Source: a virus
Direction: 5' to 3' (one strand)
DNA length: 29,225 bases
IMG/VR virus record: IMGVR_UViG_3300028045_000068
Location: 1 to 29,225 of that record
Below the pieces are notes generated by a model. It was not told where the DNA came from and searched no databases. It saw only the letters and a program-made list of their open reading frames with translations. The position numbers and the translations under genes were made by a program. This document shows, in pieces, positions 22,489 through 29,069 of the stretch; within the stretch, counting starts at the first letter, position 1; each line of letters begins with the position of its first letter.

Positions 22489-23073
22489 ATGGCATCCGCC
22501 AACGGCAACAAGGCCCTCCGCGCGGGCGCGGAACTCGGCGATCTGTCGCGCGTGCTCTACGCCGATTGGGTCACGTTCACCAAGCGGCACGACCTGCTGA
22601 CGGGCGGGCAGCCGATCACGCTGACCACCGGCGTGGCAGTGAACGATCTGGTCTTCGACGTCGCGCTGCACGCGGTCCACCCGGAGACCAACGCGGTCGC
22701 CATGGTCCGCTGGATCCCCATCCCGGTCCCGTTCAACGCGACAGACGGCGCGGCTGGCTCGCACATCGAGCGGGTCACGGAGCTGCGGGTCGGCTACTAC
22801 CGCGCGAACGGGTCGCAGGTCATCAGCGTGCGCCTCCGCAAATACGACAGCAGCGCGAACACCGTCTCCGACGTGCTCAGCTACAACACGGGCGCGGGCG
22901 ACTTCGCCACGACCGGCTCGTGGGCCACCGAGACGGTGACGGGCACGCCCCTGGCGACGCTCGACCGGGACGACTGCTACTGGTGGGAGGTCAACGTCAC
23001 GTCCGCGACCGCCAACACGAATGTCCGTATCCGCGAGTTCTCATACGACACGCAGAAGCGGGCGGTGGAGTAG
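22489..23073 (+). CDS. tail fibre-region structural protein
   Basis: The 194-residue protein follows the baseplate genes with AGGAG before its ATG. The N-terminal 40 residues are helical; the rest is beta-rich (LTTGVAVNDLVFDVALHAV, ERVTELRVGYYRANGSQVI, VRLRKYDSSANTV, WEVNVTSATANTNVRIREF), resembling a jelly-roll sandwich. I recognise no named family. The position before a propeller protein and other fibre candidates suggests a virion surface or fibre-connector role. Confidence 0.65.
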   Translation: MASANGNKALRAGAELGDLSRVLYADWVTFTKRHDLLTGGQPITLTTGVAVNDLVFDVALHAVHPETNAVAMVRWIPIPVPFNATDGAAGSHIERVTELRVGYYRANGSQVISVRLRKYDSSANTVSDVLSYNTGAGDFATTGSWATETVTGTPLATLDRDDCYWWEVNVTSATANTNVRIREFSYDTQKRAVE

Positions 23074-23076
23074 ACC

Positions 23077-24441
23077 ATGGCGACCTACGATCCCTTCGAC
23101 TACGCATCCAGCGCCACGGGCAGCGATGCCCCGGCGCGGCCCTCCGACTCGGAGATCGCGACCGGGCTCCAGGCCGGGCAGACGCTCACGTCGGCGCTCT
23201 GGAATTGGGCGCTGGCGTACCTCGGCCGGCTCTCCCGCGGGGCCCAGGCGTTCTCGACCCTGGAGGACGCGGTCGACGAGCTCGCGGCCGGCGAGTCGGG
23301 CATCGTCCACGAGGACGACGACGGCACGGCGCAGCCGGGCGGCATCAAGTCGCAGATCAAGCCCTTTGTGCTGTCCACCGAGCCCTCCCAGCACAACGTC
23401 GTGGCCATCGACACGGACGGCCGGAACGTCGCGTTTGCCACGGCGCGGCCCGGCTCCACGCCCAAGGTCTACCTGTACGCCCGGGGCGACCTGACGCTGG
23501 GCGGCACGGCGCTGCTCGCGCTCACGCCCTCGACCACCGATAGCGTCGGCGCGGTCCTGTACGACGGGACCTACCTCGTGGCCGCCTACGGCGCGGTCAT
23601 CCGGTGCTACGACGCCTCGGACGGGTCCGTGCTCTGGACCTACACGCACGCGGGCCCGGTCTTCGACCTCGCGATGGACGGCACCCACGTCTACTTCGCC
23701 GGGCAGGACGCGAGCAGCATCGCGGCCGGCGCCATCGCGCTCACCGACTCGGGCACCGCGTCGGCGGTCTGGACCTACAACCACGGGGCCGACCTCAACG
23801 CCGTCTGCACGGACGGCTCCCGGGTGTTCGTCGGCGGGGCCATCGGCACGGGGAACGTCACGCTGCGGTCGCTCGCGGCGGCGACGGGCGCGACGACCGG
23901 CCCCGGCACCTGGGCGCTCGGCACCGCGGGCAACCCGGTGGCGCAGGGCCTCCGCACCGACGGCAAGATCCTCATCCAGGGCAACAGCATGGCCGACGGC
24001 GTCGCTACGCTCGAGGTGCGCGGCTGCGACCGGGGGCAGGTCATCGCCTCCCGCCAGCACCTCACGCTCGACGCGGCGTCCGCCATCGACCCGACCAGTG
24101 TGGCCCTCGACGATCAGTATGTGTATGTGAGCCAGAGCAACGCGAGTTCCAGCAACACGGGCGGCGTGAACGTCTACCGCCGGGACCTCACGCCCGCGCT
24201 CGCCGCGGCTGCCTTCGACGACGGCGCGGGCGGCACGGGCAACACCATCGGGGCGATCCAGGTGGTGAGCGACGGCCAGTCGATGTTTGCCGCGCACAAC
24301 ATCGGCAGCGCGACCTCGACCGACGGCAAGGTCATCCTGACCCGCTTCTACCGCCCGGGCGCTGGGCGCCGCTTCCTGCGGGTCGCGGCGACCGCCGACT
24401 ACCTCCCCGCCCGTCAGCGCATCATCCCCGAGGGCTGGTAG
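23077..24441 (+). CDS. beta-propeller tail fibre / receptor-binding candidate
   Basis: The 454-residue protein has an N-terminal attachment-like region (residues 1-95; SALWNWALAYLGRLSRG then AFSTLEDAVDELAAGE) and a repeat region (about 98-430). Seven copies of a D-G-x-x-hydrophobic strand motif occur: DGRNVAFAT (114), DGTYLVAAY (163), DGTHVYFAG (201), DGSRVFVGG (246), DGKILIQGN (295), DDQYVYVSQ (345) and DGQSMFAAH (399), spaced 38-54 residues. YDASDGSVLWTYTHAG resembles PQQ-type propeller blades. Seven blades would close a propeller. In the fibre region, this suggests glycan or surface-protein binding, though no enzyme residues are recognised. GGTGGAG precedes the ATG. Confidence 0.72.
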   Translation: MATYDPFDYASSATGSDAPARPSDSEIATGLQAGQTLTSALWNWALAYLGRLSRGAQAFSTLEDAVDELAAGESGIVHEDDDGTAQPGGIKSQIKPFVLSTEPSQHNVVAIDTDGRNVAFATARPGSTPKVYLYARGDLTLGGTALLALTPSTTDSVGAVLYDGTYLVAAYGAVIRCYDASDGSVLWTYTHAGPVFDLAMDGTHVYFAGQDASSIAAGAIALTDSGTASAVWTYNHGADLNAVCTDGSRVFVGGAIGTGNVTLRSLAAATGATTGPGTWALGTAGNPVAQGLRTDGKILIQGNSMADGVATLEVRGCDRGQVIASRQHLTLDAASAIDPTSVALDDQYVYVSQSNASSSNTGGVNVYRRDLTPALAAAAFDDGAGGTGNTIGAIQVVSDGQSMFAAHNIGSATSTDGKVILTRFYRPGAGRRFLRVAATADYLPARQRIIPEGW

Positions 24442-24450
24442 CCCAGCCTC
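24430..24450 (+). other. imperfect hairpin at the end of the propeller gene
   Basis: GAG-G-GCTGG and CCAGC-CTC pair with a bulged G around TAGC, spanning the stop codon of the propeller gene. An alternative pairing is GGGCT with AGCCC. It could mark an mRNA end but has no T-run. Confidence 0.3.
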
Positions 24451-24465
24451 GTCCACGGAGACGCC

Positions 24466-25341
24466 ATGTCCTCCCCCTCCGCGACCGCCAACGCCCTCGC
24501 CATCCTGTCCGCCGCTCGCCTGCCCCTCTGGCAGCAGCAGACGGCCGGCGCGACCGCGTCCGAGTACGACCGCCCGCCCACCGAGTCCTCGGGCACGCCC
24601 ACCGCTGGCGTCTCGGCGTCGCTCATCGCGAGCGACAGCAAGGGCACGCTCAAGGCCCGGGTGGCCATCGACATGCGGCGCGAGGCCTACCGCCGTCGCA
24701 TCGACATCACGGTGACCCCGGACGCGGCGACGACCTACACGCTGACGGTCAACGGCACGGGCATCACGGGCGCGACCGGCGCCGACGCCGACGCCATCCT
24801 CGTGGACCTGGCCGCCAACGTGACCGCGGACGCGACGGTCGGCGGGGCGGCCGGGGCGGCGCAGAAGGTCGAGGCGGTGCTCCTGGACTCCGCGGGCGCG
24901 GTCACCGTGGGCACCGCCGGGGGCGGCAACGCTGCGGCGACGTGCGTGATCTACGGCGTGGTCAACAGCGCGAACCTGCTCGGCGACTTCTACTTCGACA
25001 TCGGGGAGGCCGGCGGCGCGGGCGAGGCGGTCGTCGTCGCGGACGCGGCGAGCGCCACCTATGTCGCCTGGCGGGCCACCCTCGCGGCCGTGGCCTCGGC
25101 GGGCACCGTCGTCACCCCGGGCGGTTGGCGTCGCTGGGGCGATGCGCTGGGCGCCGGGGTCGTCACCCTCCGGGGCTTCGACGCGCAATGGCCCGTGGCC
25201 GGCTGCTCGCGGCTCTACCTGGAGCTCCCCACCGTCGCGGGCCACGCCTCGGACGGCTCCGGCACCGGAAACGTCACGATCACCTACCGCATCGGTGGGA
25301 TCTGGGTCGGCCCGGCCATCCTCGAGACCGAGCAGTCCTGA
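24466..25341 (+). CDS. tail fibre-region protein with inserted beta module
   Basis: The 291-residue protein has an N-terminal helix (ALAILSAARLPLWQQQT), then a module at about 78-165 (IDITVTPDAATTYTLTVNGTG, ILVDLAANV, KVEAVLLDSAGAVTV) that resembles the two beta modules in the decoration protein at 9275-10453. The C-terminal part (170-291) is beta-rich: DFYFDIGEAGG, ATYVAWRATLAAV, WPVAGCSRLYLELP and VTITYRIGGIWVGP. I recognise no named family. GGAG precedes the ATG. It is a likely fibre or fibre-decoration component. Confidence 0.65.
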   Translation: MSSPSATANALAILSAARLPLWQQQTAGATASEYDRPPTESSGTPTAGVSASLIASDSKGTLKARVAIDMRREAYRRRIDITVTPDAATTYTLTVNGTGITGATGADADAILVDLAANVTADATVGGAAGAAQKVEAVLLDSAGAVTVGTAGGGNAAATCVIYGVVNSANLLGDFYFDIGEAGGAGEAVVVADAASATYVAWRATLAAVASAGTVVTPGGWRRWGDALGAGVVTLRGFDAQWPVAGCSRLYLELPTVAGHASDGSGTGNVTITYRIGGIWVGPAILETEQS

Positions 25342-25343
25342 CG

Positions 25344-25357
25344 CGCCCACATGGGCG
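25344..25357. other. hyphenated palindrome before a fibre-region promoter
   Basis: CGCCCA and TGGGCG are perfect inverted repeats separated by CA, 2 bases after the preceding stop codon and 5 bases before the -35 box at 25363. It could be a regulator-binding site or a short terminator hairpin. Confidence 0.35.
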
Positions 25358-25362
25358 GCAGT

Positions 25363-25391
25363 GTGCGACGAGAGACACAACGCGGTACGAT
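25363..25391 (+). promoter_or_regulatory. predicted promoter in the fibre region
   Basis: GTGCGA (25363-25368), a 17-base spacer and TACGAT (25386-25391) form a good match to the promoter pattern seen elsewhere in the window. Transcription would begin near 25398, giving a short leader of about 18 bases with GGAG before the ATG at 25416. Confidence 0.5.
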
Positions 25392-25415
25392 GGCCGCACA
25401 TGACCGGAGCGAGCG

Positions 25416-25811
25416 ATGGCATACGCAGGCAACCCCGCCCTCAAGAGCACGACCGCCGACGGCGTCCGGACGTGGGAGATCGCCGAGTCGGAGATCGGCA
25501 CGGCCGACCAGTGGGAGATCGCCGGTCTGCCCAGGGAGGTCACAATCTCGCTGTTCACCTCGCACCTCACGGTCGCCGGGTCGGCCTCGACCATCCAGCC
25601 GGCGCTCGGTTCGATGTCGGGCTGGACCATCGGCGCCAACGGAAGCGTGACCCAGGCGGCGGCGGCGGACGCGGACCACACCATCAACACCAAGGTACGC
25701 GCCTATCTTCCCGAGGGCGTGCTGTACGGCAAGTCCACGCCCGACACGGGCACCGGGGCCACGGGGCGTGTCGTGACCCGCATTTCCATCGAGCCCGGCC
25801 ACGCCGAGTAG
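25416..25811 (+). CDS. fibre-region structural protein, 131 residues
   Basis: The protein is beta-rich with no recognised family: VRTWEIAESEIGTADQWEI, LPREVTISLFTSHLTVAGS, STIQPALGSMSGWTIG, and a C-terminal RVVTRISIEP. The pattern fits a compact beta-sandwich of a virion surface protein. It has its own predicted promoter and a GGAG ribosome site. The gene ends 8 bases before the long adhesin-like gene, so the two are probably co-expressed. Function is inferred only from place. Confidence 0.6.
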   Translation: MAYAGNPALKSTTADGVRTWEIAESEIGTADQWEIAGLPREVTISLFTSHLTVAGSASTIQPALGSMSGWTIGANGSVTQAAAADADHTINTKVRAYLPEGVLYGKSTPDTGTGATGRVVTRISIEPGHAE

Positions 25812-25819
25812 GGGGCCGC

Positions 25820-27220
25820 GTGAACGAGACTTGGACCACGTTCAGCAGATGGACGACTGACCCCGCGGCCGGCGCCGCGTCCCAGCCCACCCTCTCCGTC
25901 TCGGGCCGCGCCGACGGCGGGGGCTACACCGTGACGGCTGGCGCTCGGGCGTTGACCATCACGGCCCAGGCCGGCGCCACCCTGCTCACGACGGTCACCG
26001 ACCAGGACGGCTCGTCGGTGTCGGTCACGGATTCGACCACTTCGACCCCGTCGTGGACGGCCCCCGCAGGTGGGACCACGGGCTCCGACGTATGCGTCAT
26101 GGTCACGGCCACGCTGGCTGGGCTCACCGAGCAGGTCGGTTGGTCCGAGTTGGTGGACGGCTCTGGAGGCGGCTCCTACACCGTGACCCCGCCCGCAGAC
26201 ACGACCGACCCGCAGCCCGCCGGCTCGCCGGTCGGCGCCAAGACGTTCGGCGCGTTCGGGGGCGCGGACGCGGGCAGCATCGACGGCTACACGGCGAGGA
26301 CGGTCAACGCAGTGGGCGCCACCTCGTGGTCCGGGTCGGGCCTCGGCGCGTACACCCCGAGCGGCGGCGCGGACGGAGACGCGGGCGTGCTCGCCCTCGA
26401 CGCCACGATCGGCGGGGTCGTGGTCGCCACGGCGCTGCACGACTACTCGCGGGCGGCTGCGGCTGGCGGTGAGACGGTCATCTACTCGCTCGACCTCACT
26501 ACCGGCGTCACTGACCACACCTTTACAAAGGGTGGTGGGGACGAGCAGGTCTACGAGGCTGACGGGACGACGCCCAAGTTTATTGGTGGCCTCGTCGAGC
26601 GGCTCGGCACGGCGACAGGTGGCGCTCGGGTGACCGCGGCGGCGGGCGGGCTGAACGTCGACTGTTCCGGCGCAACGCGCGCGCTGGACGCCTACATCAA
26701 GCTCACCGAGTCCGAGACCGGCGTGGACTGGTCGGATCGGTCGAAGACCTACGCCGTCGACTACCTGGTCATCGACGTCGATGTCTCGACGAACAACGAT
26801 GCCATCACCGTGCAGGCCAGCACCGTGACGTCCATCGCCGGCACAGGCTTCGGTGTCCAGTTCCGCCGCGTTGGTGGCTCGAACTACTGGGACCGCGGCC
26901 GGCGCTACGTCGGCTCGGGTCAGGTCGGCGCCAATCAGAACAACCAGACCACCCTGGTGACAACCCGCTCCGTGCGGATCATCATCGAGGGGGGCACCAA
27001 GTCCACGGTCTACTGGACCGAGGGCACGGCGTTCCTCTCCGGTGTCCCGACGCCCTCCGCGACCGTGTGGAAGTCCGCGACTGGATGCGAGGCGATCGGT
27101 ATGGAGGCGTCCCCCGAGGAGACCTTCGGGGACCCCTTCTACGTCAACTTCGAGGCGCTCTCCTTCGGTGCGGGCGTCACCCAGGGCACGCTCACCAAGA
27201 TGCAGATTTCGGAGATCTGA
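25820..27220 (+). CDS. tail fibre / adhesin-like protein
   Basis: The GTG at 25820 has GGGGG upstream. The 466-residue protein is Thr/Ser/Gly-rich and beta-structured. Residues about 20-115 look Ig-like (PTLSVSGRADGGGYTVT, GATLLTTVTDQDGSSVSVTD, CVMVTATLAG). Then comes a Pro/Thr linker (TVTPPADTTDPQPAG), a Gly-rich domain and, from about 215, a C-terminal domain with VIYSLDLTTGVTDHTF, a possible lectin-like jelly roll (YLVIDVDVSTNNDAITVQAS, VRIIIEGGTKSTVYW, YVNFEALSFGAG). This layout is typical of receptor-binding proteins. The segment near 26500-26960 is less GC-rich than its surroundings. The frame is open far upstream to 25061, but this is a shadow of other genes. Confidence 0.7.
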   Translation: MNETWTTFSRWTTDPAAGAASQPTLSVSGRADGGGYTVTAGARALTITAQAGATLLTTVTDQDGSSVSVTDSTTSTPSWTAPAGGTTGSDVCVMVTATLAGLTEQVGWSELVDGSGGGSYTVTPPADTTDPQPAGSPVGAKTFGAFGGADAGSIDGYTARTVNAVGATSWSGSGLGAYTPSGGADGDAGVLALDATIGGVVVATALHDYSRAAAAGGETVIYSLDLTTGVTDHTFTKGGGDEQVYEADGTTPKFIGGLVERLGTATGGARVTAAAGGLNVDCSGATRALDAYIKLTESETGVDWSDRSKTYAVDYLVIDVDVSTNNDAITVQASTVTSIAGTGFGVQFRRVGGSNYWDRGRRYVGSGQVGANQNNQTTLVTTRSVRIIIEGGTKSTVYWTEGTAFLSGVPTPSATVWKSATGCEAIGMEASPEETFGDPFYVNFEALSFGAGVTQGTLTKMQISEI

Positions 27221-27504
27221 TGCACATCTACAAGCCAGAGCCGTACACCGGAGAGGGGCACGATGCCCGAGACGAGGCGCGCGTCGCCGTGTCCGTGGAC
27301 CTCGGCCCAGGCGATGGGGCCGTGTCTCGCGCGCTCCCCGACGGCCGCGTGGTGACCGTCGTGGTGCAGTCAGCCGAGGACGCTCGGTCGCTGGCCGCAG
27401 CCAAGCGCGCCCGCGGCGAGTCCAGTCTTTACGCCGCCGACGCGAAGCCCCCCGCGGGTATGGTCGCCGATGCGCTGGTGGCCGCTGGCCTGGGGGGTTC
27501 CTGA
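27220..27504 (+). CDS. hypothetical protein, 94 residues
   Basis: The ATG overlaps the preceding stop (TGATG), with GGAG upstream. The N-terminus (MHIYKPEPYTGEGHDAR) and central strands (ARVAVSVDLG, DGRVVTVVVQSAED) suggest a small alpha/beta fold, with a C-terminal helix. I recognise no family. It lies between fibre and lysin genes and overlaps the lysin start (TGATG), so it may be a fibre accessory, chaperone or regulator of lysis. Confidence 0.6.
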   Translation: MHIYKPEPYTGEGHDARDEARVAVSVDLGPGDGAVSRALPDGRVVTVVVQSAEDARSLAAAKRARGESSLYAADAKPPAGMVADALVAAGLGGS

Positions 27505-28175
27505 TGCGCCCCCTCCTCATCATCGCCTACGCCCAGCACGGCCAGCGGTCCCGCGGCGACTACGACCCGGGCGCGTGGGCCGACATCGACGGCGACGGGA
27601 TGCGCGAGGCATGGGAGCAGGAGGCCAAACTGGCCGCCGCCTACGGTTCGCTCATCGCGGGCATGACCAACGCCCACGCGGCGCAGGGGCTTCCGGTGGA
27701 GGGCTGGTTCGTGGGCTGGGGCGACGAGATCGACGCCATGTCCTACGACCGGGGCCACGCCGCCATCAATGAGCGCGCGCGGGCCTGGCACGAGCAGAAC
27801 CCGGGCGGGCTGTCGGTGGTCCTGGCCTGCCACTGCAATGCCGGCGGCGGGTCCTACGGGCTCGTCGCCTGGGATGCGCGGAGCGCGCTCGGTCGCGTCG
27901 CGGCCTCGACGGTGGCGGCAGCCTGGGAGGCAGGCATCCCGCTGCTCGGGCGTGTCAAGCGGACGGCGGGCAGCTCGGACGGGCAGCCCTTCCAGCGGCG
28001 GCTCCACTACTGCCTGCGCGGCGCGTGGTCAGGCCCTGGGCAGCATTGCGGCCTGACCCTGGAGCCCGGGTTCCTGGACACGGTGGCGCACCGCGGGCTG
28101 TGGACGACGGGCGGGCTCGAAGCCATCGCGCGCGCGACGGTGGCGGGTCTGGTGGCTTGGGCGGACGACGAATGA
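27504..28175 (+). CDS. endolysin, N-acetylmuramoyl-L-alanine amidase (Amidase_3-like)
   Basis: The 223-residue protein is predicted to cleave the amide bond between muramic acid and L-alanine in peptidoglycan. Its motifs follow the Amidase_3 plan: IIAYAQHGQ with His12 as first zinc ligand, YDPGAW (20-25), a glutamate in EAWEQE (35-40) as probable second ligand, VLACHCNAGGG with His110 as third ligand, and LTLEPGFLD with Glu187 as catalytic residue. Between the first two, D27-I-D-G-D-G-M-R-E-A-W-E38 matches an EF-hand calcium loop. No separate wall-binding domain or signal peptide is present, so export would depend on a holin. Genes for membrane proteins follow directly. Confidence 0.82.
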   Translation: MRPLLIIAYAQHGQRSRGDYDPGAWADIDGDGMREAWEQEAKLAAAYGSLIAGMTNAHAAQGLPVEGWFVGWGDEIDAMSYDRGHAAINERARAWHEQNPGGLSVVLACHCNAGGGSYGLVAWDARSALGRVAASTVAAAWEAGIPLLGRVKRTAGSSDGQPFQRRLHYCLRGAWSGPGQHCGLTLEPGFLDTVAHRGLWTTGGLEAIARATVAGLVAWADDE

Positions 28176-28495
28176 TCGGCCGCCTCGCCAGCAGCCGGAC
28201 CGCGCTCGTCGGCGCCGGTGTCGGCGGGGCCGGGCTCGGCATCGCGGGCGGTGCGCTGTTCGCCTGGTTCGCAGCCAAGGGCGTCGAACTCGTGCTGGCC
28301 ATCTACCACCCCGAGGTCGTGTGGCTCCTCACGCCCGACGACCTCGACTTCCTCGGCCTCGTGGCGGGCTGCTCGTCGGTCGGAGGCACCATCGGGGGCG
28401 CCGGGGCCGCGGCTGCGGTCGGCGCGCGCCACGTCGGCGAGGGCTGGAAGCCGCCCACGTCCCCCGAATCCATCGCGCCGGGGCTGCCGGCATGA
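28172..28495 (+). CDS. holin candidate, two membrane segments
   Basis: The 107-residue protein overlaps the amidase end (ATGA). Two hydrophobic Gly/Ala-rich segments are visible: about residues 11-43 (TALVGAGVGGAGLGIAGGAL, then FAWFAAKGVELVLAIY) and about 60-82 (FLGLVAGCSSVGGTIGGAGA). They are separated by PDDLDF and followed by a short polar C-terminus. Size, topology and place behind the lysin suggest a holin, which would release the amidase across the membrane. Similarity to a named holin family is not recognised. Confidence 0.6.
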   Translation: MIGRLASSRTALVGAGVGGAGLGIAGGALFAWFAAKGVELVLAIYHPEVVWLLTPDDLDFLGLVAGCSSVGGTIGGAGAAAAVGARHVGEGWKPPTSPESIAPGLPA

Positions 28496-28983
28496 CCTCG
28501 GAGCGCACTATGCCCATCGGCACCACCATCGCCCTGTCCGCCGCGGGCGGGATCCTCGCCGCCGTGCTGGCGGAGCGGTTCCTCATGCACCGCGACGACG
28601 ACGACGCGACCAGCGCGGGGGTGGTCGCCGCGACCGCTGCCCCCATCGAGGCCGGCGGCAAGGCAGCGGCCGAGACGCTGGAGGCCGCGCAGAAGGTCGA
28701 GCAGACGAAGGCGGACGCCCAGCTCGCGCTCGCCACCATGCCCGCCTCCCGCGTGCTCTCCGAGGCGGTGGTCGACGAGAAGTGCGCGCCCCTCACCGGC
28801 GCGCTCGCCACCTACGCCATCGCCGTCTCCGGGTCGCAGGGCAAGGAGGGCAGCGCCAGCGTGAACGCCGAGGAAGCCCAGCAGGACGTGTCCAAGGTCC
28901 TGGCGGCGTTGGTCGAGGACCCGGCCCTCTGCGCGCAGGCCCCCGAGCCGGCCGAACCCGTGGCGGTCGAGCCCACCGAGTGA
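28492..28983 (+). CDS. single-pass membrane protein with coiled coil (spanin-like candidate)
   Basis: The 163-residue protein is ATGA-coupled to the holin candidate. A hydrophobic segment at about residues 9-31 (GTTIALSAAGGILAAVLAERF) is followed by an acidic patch (HRDDDDATS) and a long Ala/Glu/Lys helix (AAETLEAAQKVEQTKADAQL), then two cysteines (KCAPLTG, ALCAQAP) and a Pro/Glu-rich tail. An N-terminal anchor with a periplasmic coiled coil is the layout of inner-membrane spanins, or of some class II holins. Coding and membrane topology are well supported; the function is inferred from place. Confidence 0.55.
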   Translation: MTSERTMPIGTTIALSAAGGILAAVLAERFLMHRDDDDATSAGVVAATAAPIEAGGKAAAETLEAAQKVEQTKADAQLALATMPASRVLSEAVVDEKCAPLTGALATYAIAVSGSQGKEGSASVNAEEAQQDVSKVLAALVEDPALCAQAPEPAEPVAVEPTE

Positions 28984-29069
28984 GCCGCCCCAGCCTCCGG
29001 CGCTACCTGCGGGGTCTGCCCAGCACCCTCCGAGCGGGCTGGCGCGCTGTGCGATACCCTGGCGCATGA
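28980..29069 (+). CDS. small basic ORF, 29 residues
   Basis: The GTG overlaps the preceding stop (GTGA), and the ORF ends in ATGA, overlapping the next start. The peptide SRPSLRRYLRGL, STLRAGWRAVRY is strongly basic and amphipathic. Both junctions follow the coupling style used elsewhere in the window, so it may be translated, but its length makes it uncertain. The -10 box of the next gene lies inside it. Confidence 0.35.
   Translation: MSRPSLRRYLRGLPSTLRAGWRAVRYPGA
29055..29060 (+). promoter_or_regulatory. possible -10 box for leaderless gene
   Basis: TACCCT, within GATACCCT as on the minus strand at 20621-20628, ends 5 bases before the ATG at 29066, which has no ribosome site. No good -35 hexamer is seen. 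Confidence 0.35.

Noticed and set aside
23041-25422. Minus-strand open frame of 793 codons opposite fibre genes
   Set aside because: The plus-strand genes have proper starts, ribosome sites and repeat structure. The minus-strand product is low complexity and has no domain.
25061-25819. Long upstream extension of the adhesin-like gene
   Set aside because: The frame is open, but the extension overlaps two coding genes in other frames and reads as Arg/Pro-rich sequence. The GTG at 25820 has a good ribosome site.
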